In this document: positions 57,265-64,000 of the stretch, piece by piece
Layout: each line of letters begins with the position of its first letter
Numbering within the stretch: position 1 is the first letter of the stretch
Notes under the pieces: model-generated
Told to the model about the DNA's origin: nothing
Databases searched by the model: none
The model's input: only the letters and a program-made list of their open reading frames with translations
Position numbers and translations under genes: made by a program
Assembly: GCF_002234575.2 (NCBI RefSeq)
Contig: NZ_CP022464.2
Location: 1,054,001 to 1,118,000 of the forward strand
Length of the DNA: 64,000 nt
Source: Enterocloster bolteae
GTDB taxonomy: Bacteria; Bacillota; Clostridia; Lachnospirales; Lachnospiraceae
Direction of reading: 5' to 3'

Positions 57265-58353
57265 ATGGATATAGAGATGTTTGGAAAGATATCAGATGCA
57301 TTTGGCCCCAGCGGGTTTGAGGAAGAGGTGGTGCGCACCGTGGCGGGTTACTGCGGTAAGTACCAGGTGGAAAATGACGCCATGAACAACCTGTATGTGC
57401 GTATGCCGGGCAGGGCCGGGGATAAACCGGTGGTGCAGCTGGACGCCCATCTGGACGAGTGCGGTTTTATGGTGCAGTGCATCCATGACAACGGCTGCCT
57501 GGGAATCCTTATGCTGGGGGGCTTTCACCTGACCAACCTACCCGCCCACACGGTCATCATAAAAACAAGGGCCGGCAGGAAAATCAGGGGCATCATCATG
57601 TCAAAGCCCGTGCATTTCATGAATGATAAGGAGAGGGCTTCCCTGGAGCTTTGCATTGAAAAACTGTATGTGGACATCGGCGCCACAAACCGCAGGGAAG
57701 TGGAGGAGGACTTTGGCGTATCCATTGGAGATCCCATGGTCCCGGAGGTGTCCTTTTCCTATGATGAGGAACACGGGCTCTGCTTCGGCAAGGCATTTGA
57801 CAACAGGGCCGGCTGCGCCTGCATCGTGGATACCATGGATAAGGTATATGACAGCAGGAATGAGCTGGCCGTGGATGTGGTGGGCGCTTTTGCGGCCCAG
57901 GAGGAAGTGGGAATGAGAGGGGCCACCGTAACCACCCAGGTGGTGAAGCCGGACCTGGCTATCCTGTTTGAGGGTTCCCCTTCGGATGACTTCTTCTTTT
58001 CCGCCACCCAGGCCCAGGGAAGAATGAAAAACGGCGTTCAGATCCGCCGCATGGACAAGAGCTATATATCCAATCCGGTGTTCATGGAATACGCCATGGA
58101 GCTGGCCGGCAAATTCGGTATCCGCTACCAGGAGGCGGTAAGGCGGGGAGGCAGCACCAATGCGGGCAGGATCAGCCTTATTGGAAAGGCGGTTCCGGTC
58201 CTTGTGCTGGGCGTGCCTTCCAGATACGTGCATTCCCATTATAATTTCTGTGCAAAGGATGACCTGGAGGCGGCTACGGAGCTGGCAGCCCAGGTAATCA
58301 AGGGGCTGGATGGAGAACGCATCCGCCATATCCTGCGCCAGGATATACTGTAG
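57265..58353 (+). CDS. M42 family aminopeptidase (glutamyl aminopeptidase/FrvX-like)
   Basis: About 362 residues from ATG 57265, nine bases after AAGGAG; TTG 57244 is less likely. It is a dodecamer-type M42 metallopeptidase. It shows QLDAHLDECGF (first metal His, about 59-69), AFDNRAGCACIV (bridging Asp), the catalytic AAQEEVGMRG, and a late metal His in SRYVHSHYNF. It removes N-terminal residues from short peptides in the cytosol, complementing the M55 enzyme next to it. Confidence 0.9.
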   Translation: MDIEMFGKISDAFGPSGFEEEVVRTVAGYCGKYQVENDAMNNLYVRMPGRAGDKPVVQLDAHLDECGFMVQCIHDNGCLGILMLGGFHLTNLPAHTVIIKTRAGRKIRGIIMSKPVHFMNDKERASLELCIEKLYVDIGATNRREVEEDFGVSIGDPMVPEVSFSYDEEHGLCFGKAFDNRAGCACIVDTMDKVYDSRNELAVDVVGAFAAQEEVGMRGATVTTQVVKPDLAILFEGSPSDDFFFSATQAQGRMKNGVQIRRMDKSYISNPVFMEYAMELAGKFGIRYQEAVRRGGSTNAGRISLIGKAVPVLVLGVPSRYVHSHYNFCAKDDLEAATELAAQVIKGLDGERIRHILRQDIL

Positions 58354-58366
58354 GGAGGTGGAGAAA

Positions 58367-59110
58367 ATGGAACGTCCGGTTATCGGCATTATGGGAAATA
58401 CATATATGACCCAGCCAGGCATGTTTGACAGCATGGAAAGGGCATATCAGAACAGCTATTATGTGGATGCGGTCATGAAAAACGGGGGTATCCCTGTGAT
58501 TTTACCGGCATCTGCCGTTATGGAGCAGACAGAGGAAATCATGGGAATCTGCGACGGAATCCTGTTCCCCGGCGGGGAGGATATGACTCCTTCCTACTAT
58601 GGGGAGGACCCGCATCCCGCTATCCAGGTATACAAGCCTGAAATTGACGAAGCCCTGATGAGGGCGGGCCGTTATGCCCTGGAGCACAAAAAGCCCATGC
58701 TGGGCATCTGCAAAGGAAACCAGCTGCTCAACGTGCTCATGGGTGGTTCCCTGTATCAGGACCTTTCCCTTAAGGGGCCTGACTGCATCAGGCACCTGCA
58801 GCTTGGAAGGCGGGATTACCTTACCCACCAGATACGGGTGGAGGAGGGAACCAGGCTGTCAAAACTTTTAGGCAGCGGCGTCTGCATGACCAATTCCATG
58901 CACCACCAGTCGGTGAAGGAGCTGGGAAAGGGGCTCAGGGCCTCGGCATATGCAAATGACGGGATCATAGAGGCCATCGAGGACCAGGAGGGGATGATTG
59001 TAGGCGTACAGTGGCATCCCGAAAGTCTTCTGGAGTCAGCCCCGGCCATGAATCATCTGTTTTCGGATCTGTGCGGCAGGGCCTTGGAGAGAAAAGCAGG
59101 GAGTTTATAA
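58367..59110 (+). CDS. Gamma-glutamyl hydrolase family protein (class I amidotransferase, PuuD-like)
   Basis: About 247 residues from ATG 58367 (GGGAGGTGGAG upstream). The class I glutamine-amidotransferase triad is visible: nucleophile Cys in GICKGNQLLN, and His and Glu in VQWHPES. The substrate-binding HHQSVKELG and FPGGEDMTPSYYG match the peptidase C26/PuuD family, which cleaves gamma-glutamyl amides such as gamma-glutamyl-GABA. In this peptide locus it could process gamma-D-glutamyl bonds of murein peptides (inference). Confidence 0.9.
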   Translation: MERPVIGIMGNTYMTQPGMFDSMERAYQNSYYVDAVMKNGGIPVILPASAVMEQTEEIMGICDGILFPGGEDMTPSYYGEDPHPAIQVYKPEIDEALMRAGRYALEHKKPMLGICKGNQLLNVLMGGSLYQDLSLKGPDCIRHLQLGRRDYLTHQIRVEEGTRLSKLLGSGVCMTNSMHHQSVKELGKGLRASAYANDGIIEAIEDQEGMIVGVQWHPESLLESAPAMNHLFSDLCGRALERKAGSL

Positions 59111-59220
59111 TTTCTATAGAAAACCATCACAGAATGCTCACAATTTATCGGTATGCTGGATAGAAGTGGAAGCTGCCCAAAGCGGCAGTCTGACTGAGAC
59201 AGAATGCGGGGGTCCGTGTG

Positions 59221-59832
59221 ATGACAAATGAGCAGTATTATGAATTGATAAAGCCCTACGAGGATGCCAGCCGGGTACTTAGTACCCGGCTGGAAATCCT
59301 CAACCATAGTCTTTACGGGGACAGGTCTGACGCCGGTCCCATCCATAATATCCAGGGCCGAATAAAGGAAAAGAAGAGCATGGAATCAAAACTGGTCCGG
59401 CTGGGATTTACGGCGGGAGTGACCAATGCAAGGAACCATCTGCAGGACATAGCGGGGCTGCGGATTATTTGTTACTTTGTGGAGGATATCTATAATCTGA
59501 CAGCGGCGCTGAAAAAACAGTCGGACCTGGTGATAATCAAGGAAAAGGATTATATCCGCAATGCCAAGCCCAACGGATACAGGAGCTATCACATTGTGCT
59601 GGGTATACCGGTGTATTTTCTGGACACCATGGAATATTTTCCGGTGGAGGTGCAGCTTCGGACCATGGCCATGGATTTCTGGGCCAGCATGGAACACCGG
59701 GTATGCTATAAGAAACAACCCAGAAACCGGGAGCGGCTGGAACAGGATTTCTGCCGCTATGCCAGGATACTGGAGGAGATTGAAGGGGAATTTGAGACAC
59801 ATAATGAGAGGAGAGGGTCAGATGGAGGTTAA
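59221..59832 (+). CDS. relQ: Small alarmone synthetase (RelQ/YjbM-type GTP pyrophosphokinase)
   Basis: About 203 residues: a RelA_SpoT synthetase domain without the hydrolase or regulatory domains. Conserved stretches are DIAGLRIICYFVEDIY (about 78-93), KPNGYRSYHIV and VEVQLRTMAMDFWASMEH. It makes (p)ppGpp from ATP and GTP or GDP. GTG 59218 and ATG 59221 are both possible, and the upstream ribosome site is weak. It overlaps the formamidase gene by 11 bases, so it sits inside a peptide-catabolism operon, an unusual place for an alarmone enzyme. Confidence 0.9.
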   Translation: MTNEQYYELIKPYEDASRVLSTRLEILNHSLYGDRSDAGPIHNIQGRIKEKKSMESKLVRLGFTAGVTNARNHLQDIAGLRIICYFVEDIYNLTAALKKQSDLVIIKEKDYIRNAKPNGYRSYHIVLGIPVYFLDTMEYFPVEVQLRTMAMDFWASMEHRVCYKKQPRNRERLEQDFCRYARILEEIEGEFETHNERRGSDGG

Positions 59833-60742
59833 GCAGGCAGAGACAAGAAGGACAGAGGGGAAGCGGGTTGAGGGAAAAACCATATTCGCCATGTCCTCCT
59901 CAGCTGTTCCGGTATGCAGGGCGGGCAGCTATGAGACACTCACCTTTGTCACAAAGGATTGCTTTGACAATCAGTTCACAGAGGAGGGAGACGTCCTGGA
60001 CAGCCTGAACTGGGACTGCATCAATCCTGCCACCGGGCCGGTCTATGTGGAAGGCGCCATGCCCGGGGATGTGCTGAAGGTAAAGATTGAAGATATCCGG
60101 GTGGCATCCTGGGGCACCATGGCCGCCATACCTGACAACGGGGTCCTGGGGGACTGCGTATCCCGGGGAACGGTGAAGCGGATTCCCGTCAGGGACGGCG
60201 TGGCCTGGTTTAACCAGGACATCGGCATACCATGTGCTCCCATGATTGGAGTGATTGGCGTGGCTCCAGAGAAAGGGGAGATTCCCTGCGGGGAGCCGGG
60301 GAGCCATGGAGGAAACATGGACAACACCAAAATAAAGGCCGGCGCCACCCTGTACCTGCCGGTGTTCCATGAGGGAGCTCTTCTGGCCATGGGAGATGTC
60401 CACGCCTGCATGGGGGATGGGGAAATCATGGTGACCGGGCTGGAGATTCCGGCAGAGGTAACCGTGACCCTGGAGGTTTTAAAGGGCATTTCCATAGATA
60501 ACCCCATGCTGGAGGACGGCGAAGCCTGCTATACCATTGCGTCCCATGAGAACGTGGAGACTGCCGTATATACGGCGGTTAAGGCCATGACGGATATTCT
60601 CATGAGGGAACTGGGCATGAGCCTGGAGGATGCCGGTATGCTTCTCTCCGCCATGGGCAATCTCCAGTTCTGCCAGGTGGTGGATCCAAAACGCACGGTA
60701 CGTATGGAGATGAAAAAGACAGTGCTTAAGAAGTTATTTTGA
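59822..60742 (+). CDS. Acetamidase/formamidase family protein (FmdA-like)
   Basis: About 306 residues from ATG 59822, behind GAGAGGAGAGGG; a longer in-frame reading would overlap the alarmone gene completely. FmdA_AmdA family features are GPVYVEGAMPGDVLKVKI, GGNMDNTKIKAGATLYLPVFHEGALLAMGDVHACMGDGE in segments, and the late SAMGNLQFCQVVDP. The family hydrolyses formamide, acetamide and similar small amides to ammonia and the acid. It is the last gene before a pair of terminators. Confidence 0.88.
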   Translation: MEVKQAETRRTEGKRVEGKTIFAMSSSAVPVCRAGSYETLTFVTKDCFDNQFTEEGDVLDSLNWDCINPATGPVYVEGAMPGDVLKVKIEDIRVASWGTMAAIPDNGVLGDCVSRGTVKRIPVRDGVAWFNQDIGIPCAPMIGVIGVAPEKGEIPCGEPGSHGGNMDNTKIKAGATLYLPVFHEGALLAMGDVHACMGDGEIMVTGLEIPAEVTVTLEVLKGISIDNPMLEDGEACYTIASHENVETAVYTAVKAMTDILMRELGMSLEDAGMLLSAMGNLQFCQVVDPKRTVRMEMKKTVLKKLF

Positions 60743-60746
60743 TATT

Positions 60747-60767
60747 GGCCGCCCATACCGGCCTTTT
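60747..60767 (+). terminator. First terminator after the formamidase gene
   Basis: GGCCG (60747-60751) pairs with CGGCC (60759-60763), followed by TTTTA, five bases past the stop codon. Confidence 0.65.
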
Positions 60768-60798
60768 ATATGGTTTTTTGATTTGGGCTGCGAAGAGG

Positions 60799-60826
60799 TC
60801 CGGGCGTTTACTGTCCGGGCTTTTTT
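60799..60826 (+). terminator. Second terminator after the formamidase gene
   Basis: CCGGGC (60800-60805) pairs with GTCCGG (60813-60818, one wobble), and six T residues follow shortly after (60821-60826). The rest of the gap up to 60997 shows no gene. Confidence 0.6.
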
Positions 60827-60997
60827 GTTTGTAAGGAAAATTCTCCTGTGCAGGATTCCCTTTCTGTGTTTCATTTCTGTGTTTCATTCCTGCCTTCTGT
60901 TTTGGAGGTGTATGAAGAACGTGCAATTGCAGATACTACCTGATGTATTTATGGAAAGAGAAGAGCAATTCATTTATATATGGAAGGATGGAGCAGG

Positions 60998-61891
60998 ATG
61001 CTGAAAATATGGATATGCGGGGCTGGAGGACGGGTTGGCAGGAAGATGACAGATATTCTGGCGTCCAGGCCGGTGGAGCTGCTTTTGACGGATGCGGATT
61101 CGGTGGATATCACGGATTCGGAGGCTGTGATGGAATATGCCCATATCAACCGGCCCCATTATATTGTAAACTGCGCCGGGCTGACTGATGCGGCTGCCTG
61201 CGAGGACTGTCCGGAGGAGGCATACCGGGTAAATGCCCTGGGGGCCAGGAATCTGAGCGTTGCCGCCAGAATGGGTAAGTCCAGGCTGGTCCAGATGTCA
61301 ACAGACGATGTGTTTGACGGCAGGAGCCTGGTTCCTTACACGGAATTTGACCCGGTCTCACCTAGGACTGTGTACGGCAAGTCCAAGATGGCAGGAGAAA
61401 ATTTTGTAAGGGAGTTCTGCAACCGCCATATTATTGTGCGCAGTTCCTGGATATTCGGGGACGGCAGCCCTTACCTGGAGCGTATTCTGGAGATGGCGGG
61501 CCAGGGCAAGACCATCAGGGCTGCCTCGGACCAGATGGCATCTCCCACAGGGGCTGACGGACTGGCCGCCAAGATCATAGAGCTGATGGAGCACGGTGAG
61601 GACGGATTGTACCATGTAACGGGACAGGGCTGCTGCAGCCGGTATGAGCTGGCAAAGGAGGCTGTCAGGCTGGCGGGCTATCAGGTCCCGGTGGAACCTG
61701 TGAACGCCTCTGAGGACACCTTAAGCTCCATGAGGCCTTCCTACAGCGTGCTGGACAATATGATGCTGCGCATATCTAATATGCGTCTCCTGCCCCATTG
61801 GAAGGTGATGCTGGAGGAATACATGAAGGAGCGGCGGGCAGGAAGCCGCAGGCGGGCTGAGGGAAAGGACGGTATCGGCTATGGAAAATAG
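60998..61891 (+). CDS. RmlD-like dTDP-4-dehydrorhamnose reductase family protein
   Basis: About 297 residues from ATG 60998. It is an extended SDR with the nucleotide motif GAGGRVGRK (about 8-16), VNCAGLTDAAACE, active-site MSTDDVFDG and Tyr-x-x-x-Lys in VYGKSKMAGE (about 124-133). RmlD makes dTDP-L-rhamnose for surface polysaccharide; related proteins include MAT2B-like regulators. The other rml genes are not nearby, so a true rhamnose role is uncertain. It overlaps the following symporter gene by 11 bases. Confidence 0.82.
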   Translation: MLKIWICGAGGRVGRKMTDILASRPVELLLTDADSVDITDSEAVMEYAHINRPHYIVNCAGLTDAAACEDCPEEAYRVNALGARNLSVAARMGKSRLVQMSTDDVFDGRSLVPYTEFDPVSPRTVYGKSKMAGENFVREFCNRHIIVRSSWIFGDGSPYLERILEMAGQGKTIRAASDQMASPTGADGLAAKIIELMEHGEDGLYHVTGQGCCSRYELAKEAVRLAGYQVPVEPVNASEDTLSSMRPSYSVLDNMMLRISNMRLLPHWKVMLEEYMKERRAGSRRRAEGKDGIGYGK

Positions 61892-63161
61892 GAAACGGCC
61901 GGGGCTTACCACCGCTATCTTTATCGGGCTTGCGCTGGGGGCCGCTGCGGGCATCCTTCTTCATTATGCTGTTCCTGAGGGAGATATCCGGGATAAACTG
62001 CTGATAGACGGTTTATTTTATCTGATTGGAAATGGATTTCTGCGGCTGATGCAGATGTTAGTGGTACCTTTGGTATTCTGTTCCCTGGTGTGCGGCAGTA
62101 TGTCCATGGGGGATACAAAAAAACTTGGGAAAATAGGCATAAAGACGCTGGGCTTTTATCTGGCAACCACTGCACTGGCCATCACCGCAGCCATACTGAC
62201 TGCCCATGTCATTAACCCGGGGGCAGGACTGGACCTTTCTTCCTTAGAGACAGCCCAGGTTGAAATCGGTGAGAAGGAGGGACTGGCAGACACGCTTCTG
62301 GCCATCATTCCGGTGAATCCGGTGAGGGCGCTGGCAGACGGGGATATGCTGTCCATCATTCTCTTTGCGCTGATTGTGGGAATCATTCTGGCCGGCCTGG
62401 GGGAAGCGGTTCAGACCGTGGGTAATTTATTCAGCCAGTTTAATGATGTGATGATGCAGATGACGGTTATGGTCATGAAGCTGGCTCCTTACGGCGTGTT
62501 CTGCCTGACAGCCAGAACATTTTCCGGCATTGGTTTTGACGCGTTCCTGCCCCTTCTTAAGTATATGGCTGGAGTTATGACCGCGCTGGCCATACAGGGG
62601 CTGGTGGTCTACATGGCCATACTTAAGGGTTTTACAGGGCTGAGCCCTGTCAGGTTCCTGAAAAAATTCCTGCCTGTGATGGGCTTTGCATTTTCCACCG
62701 CAACCTCCAATGCCACCATTCCCATGTCCATTGATACCCTGCACAGGAAGATGGGGGTGTCCCGGCGCATTTCTTCCTTTACCATACCCCTGGGGGCCAC
62801 GATCAACATGGACGGCACAGCCATTATGCAGGGCGTGGCGGTGGTGTTCGCGTCCCAGGCATTTGGAATCCACCTGTCCGTAGCAGATTATCTGACCGTG
62901 ATACTGACTGCCACCCTGGCTTCCGTGGGAACAGCCGGTGTGCCGGGGGTGGGGCTGATTACCCTTTCCATGGTATTTGCCTCAGTGGGCCTGCCTGTGG
63001 AGGCCATAGCCCTGATTATGGGAATTGACCGTATATTGGATATGAGCAGGACGGCTGTCAATATCACCGGGGACGCAGTGTGCACCACTGTGGTGGCATT
63101 TCAGGACGGCGCAGTGGATAAGGCCGTGTTTGATGATATGGAAGCGGGACGGGGTGGATGA
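61881..63161 (+). CDS. Dicarboxylate/amino acid:cation symporter (DAACS family)
   Basis: A 426-residue GltP/DctA-type transporter with eight helices and two hairpins. The hairpin-1 serine-rich motif is FSTATSNATIPMS. The NMDGTA motif binds cation and substrate, followed by GTAGVPG and GIDRILDMSRTAVNITGD. It imports glutamate, aspartate or C4-dicarboxylates with Na+ or H+. The ATG lies inside the end of the rmlD-like gene. A 14-bp tandem repeat starts at its stop codon. Confidence 0.92.
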   Translation: MENRKRPGLTTAIFIGLALGAAAGILLHYAVPEGDIRDKLLIDGLFYLIGNGFLRLMQMLVVPLVFCSLVCGSMSMGDTKKLGKIGIKTLGFYLATTALAITAAILTAHVINPGAGLDLSSLETAQVEIGEKEGLADTLLAIIPVNPVRALADGDMLSIILFALIVGIILAGLGEAVQTVGNLFSQFNDVMMQMTVMVMKLAPYGVFCLTARTFSGIGFDAFLPLLKYMAGVMTALAIQGLVVYMAILKGFTGLSPVRFLKKFLPVMGFAFSTATSNATIPMSIDTLHRKMGVSRRISSFTIPLGATINMDGTAIMQGVAVVFASQAFGIHLSVADYLTVILTATLASVGTAGVPGVGLITLSMVFASVGLPVEAIALIMGIDRILDMSRTAVNITGDAVCTTVVAFQDGAVDKAVFDDMEAGRGG

Positions 63162-63225
63162 CGGACAGCGGATGACAGGCAGCGGATGACAGGCAGCGGA
63201 TGACAAGTAACGGATAATAGGTGAC
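63156..63225. repeat. 14-bp tandem repeat x5 overlapping the symporter stop
   Basis: Units of GGATGACAGGCAGC type begin at 63156, 63170, 63184, 63198 and 63212; the second and third are identical and the last two have diverged. The first contains the TGA stop at 63159-63161. Confidence 0.9.
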
Positions 63226-63315
63226 AGATAACACTGAGAAACTTCTTGACGTACTTCCCTCTGGATTTTATACTTGTACTATATTTAGCTATTGGTGCCG
63301 GAGCAGGAGGGGAAT

Positions 63316-63627
63316 ATGAATATATTCGGATTTGAGATTAAGAGCAAGGAGGAGCGGGAGCAGGAGGAGCGGGAATATCTGCACCGTATTTTTCCGGGAG
63401 GCACAGCCCAGAAGGCGGCTGTGGAGCAGCAGCTTAAGGAAAAGCTTCCAAAGGAAGATAAAAAGGCGGTTATGCTTTACTATATCCTGGTGAAGGATGC
63501 GATGACGGCTGGTAATGGCATGAGCTTTGAGGAGGCCGTGGGGAAGGTGTCTAAAAAGCAGCGGATTCTTAAGCTGACGCCGGTGATGCTGGAAAAAGTG
63601 AGAGAGGTGATGGAGGACAATCAGTAA
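63316..63627 (+). CDS. Small conserved-looking protein of unknown function
   Basis: About 103 residues from ATG 63316, close behind GGAGGGG; an in-frame ATG at 63292 is less well placed. It is rich in Lys and Glu and looks largely helical (SKEEREQEEREYL, VEQQLKEKLPKED, LEKVREVMED), with no signal peptide or membrane segment, so it is probably cytosolic. I do not recognise the family. A terminator follows 43 bases after the stop. Confidence 0.65.
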   Translation: MNIFGFEIKSKEEREQEEREYLHRIFPGGTAQKAAVEQQLKEKLPKEDKKAVMLYYILVKDAMTAGNGMSFEEAVGKVSKKQRILKLTPVMLEKVREVMEDNQ

Positions 63628-63670
63628 TGGGGAGTTGGACCAGTGACTGCAAAAGATGGGCTGGATAGAA

Positions 63671-63714
63671 CGACGGTATGTAATTGAAACGTTCCAAAAA
63701 CAGACCGTCGTTTT
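63671..63714. terminator. Terminator between the small protein and the DUF4489 gene
   Basis: CGACGGT (63671-63677) pairs with ACCGTCG (63704-63710), followed by TTTT. The loop is large (26 bases). Its position between convergent genes supports a shared terminator. Confidence 0.55.
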
Positions 63715-63742
63715 ATGCTTGGCCCACATTGACTGTAAAAAA

Positions 63743-64000
63743 TCAGCAGAAAGGATTATCTACAACAATTGCCGACAAGGTAGCGTTGTTGACTGTGATG
63801 CCGCCCTGGGTTTCAAGGCTTTCAATGGTTACCACTACGCTGAAGTTGCAGCACTCATCATCGCAGATATCGCAGTCACATACCGAGAAGTTAAACGTAT
63901 CATTTTCTCCGACAGACGAAGCCAGCCTGGAAAAGGTCCATACGGGGCCAATTGGGAAAGAGGTTGGCTGATATTTACACTGTTTATTAATCTGGAAATT
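63743..64000 (-). CDS. DUF4489-type protein, C-terminal part (gene runs off the window)
   Basis: On the minus strand an open frame enters at 64000 and ends in TGA at 63745-63743, giving the last 85 residues. It contains FQINKQCK, GPVWTFSRLAS, the cysteine-rich FSVCDCDICDDECCNFSV and a final NNATLSAIVVDN. This cysteine pattern and beta-strand layout resemble DUF4489, a clostridial family of unknown function. The C-terminus is complete and the N-terminus lies outside. Overlapping plus-strand frames have no such pattern. Confidence 0.7.
   Translation of the reverse strand, partial: NFQINKQCKYQPTSFPIGPVWTFSRLASSVGENDTFNFSVCDCDICDDECCNFSVVVTIESLETQGGITVNNATLSAIVVDNPFC

Noticed and set aside
63684..63971. 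Plus-strand frame of 95 codons near the right edge
   Set aside because: It overlaps the minus-strand DUF4489-like frame, begins inside a terminator, and its composition looks random.

Overview
The window reads as chromosomal DNA of an anaerobic Gram-positive clostridium. A Lachnospiraceae member of the Enterocloster ([Clostridium] clostridioforme/bolteae) type is my best guess, not a proven identification. Grounds: strong AGGAGG ribosome sites, TTGACA/TATAAT promoters, Rho-independent terminators with U tails, dense co-directional operons, no respiratory genes, a DUF4489-type gene, and fermentative enzymes such as PduL and LarA. Base composition looks about half G+C and fairly even, with AT-rich stretches only around the IS element and some promoters.

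Layout. (1) 1-2072: the tail of a PTS IID gene, an M24 peptidase, and a convergent LacA-type acetyltransferase. (2) 2152-9839: a PrpR_N/Fis-type regulator divergent from a sugar-acid operon (DUF1537 kinase, LarA-type nickel racemase, GlxK glycerate kinase, KdgT permease, PdxA2-type dehydrogenase), which fits C4 sugar-acid (threonate/erythronate-like) catabolism. (3) 9920-20258: a D-peptide/murein-peptide locus. alr, an M20 amidohydrolase and an M55 D-aminopeptidase run leftward from a promoter that overlaps the promoter of a rightward dppBCDF-dppA operon ending in an LD-carboxypeptidase. (4) 20509-22188: tRNA-Arg, tRNA-His and a complete ISL3-family element (20729-22188) with an 8-bp target duplication, inserted in the U tract of the tRNA terminator. 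(5) 22450-27440: an RpiR regulator, an NhaC-family antiporter, a type-2 glycerate kinase and an enolase paralogue with altered active-site residues. (6) 27569-47112: a LacI regulator followed by a long catabolic island described below. (7) 47217-60742: tRNA-Gln, a P1 peptidase, a degenerate AAA+ regulator, and a second dpp operon continuing into M55, M42, PuuD-type, small alarmone synthetase and formamidase genes. (8) 60998-64000: RmlD-like protein, DctA-type symporter, a small unknown protein, and the C-terminal part of a DUF4489 gene entering on the minus strand.

The most interesting part is the island at 28812-45727. It encodes a flavodoxin-fold reductase, an NCS2 purine-type permease, lipoate-protein ligase, the Fe-S and molybdenum subunits of a xanthine-dehydrogenase-family hydroxylase, an SDR, a homologue of methenyl-tetrahydromethanopterin cyclohydrolase (Mch), a complete acetoin/2-oxoacid dehydrogenase complex (E1alpha, E1beta, E2, E3), a COG0402 deaminase, a RibD_C/DHFR-fold reductase, an ABM-fold protein, an MBL-fold hydrolase and PduL. 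The usual clostridial purine genes are not in the window. My working hypothesis is a fermentative pathway for a pterin or other fused-pyrimidine heterocycle. The ring would be handled by the hydroxylase, deaminase, Mch and RibD_C proteins. The side chain would be oxidised by the SDR and cleaved by the TPP/lipoyl complex to an acyl-CoA that PduL turns into acyl phosphate. This is inference from gene content; no substrate can be read from the sequence.
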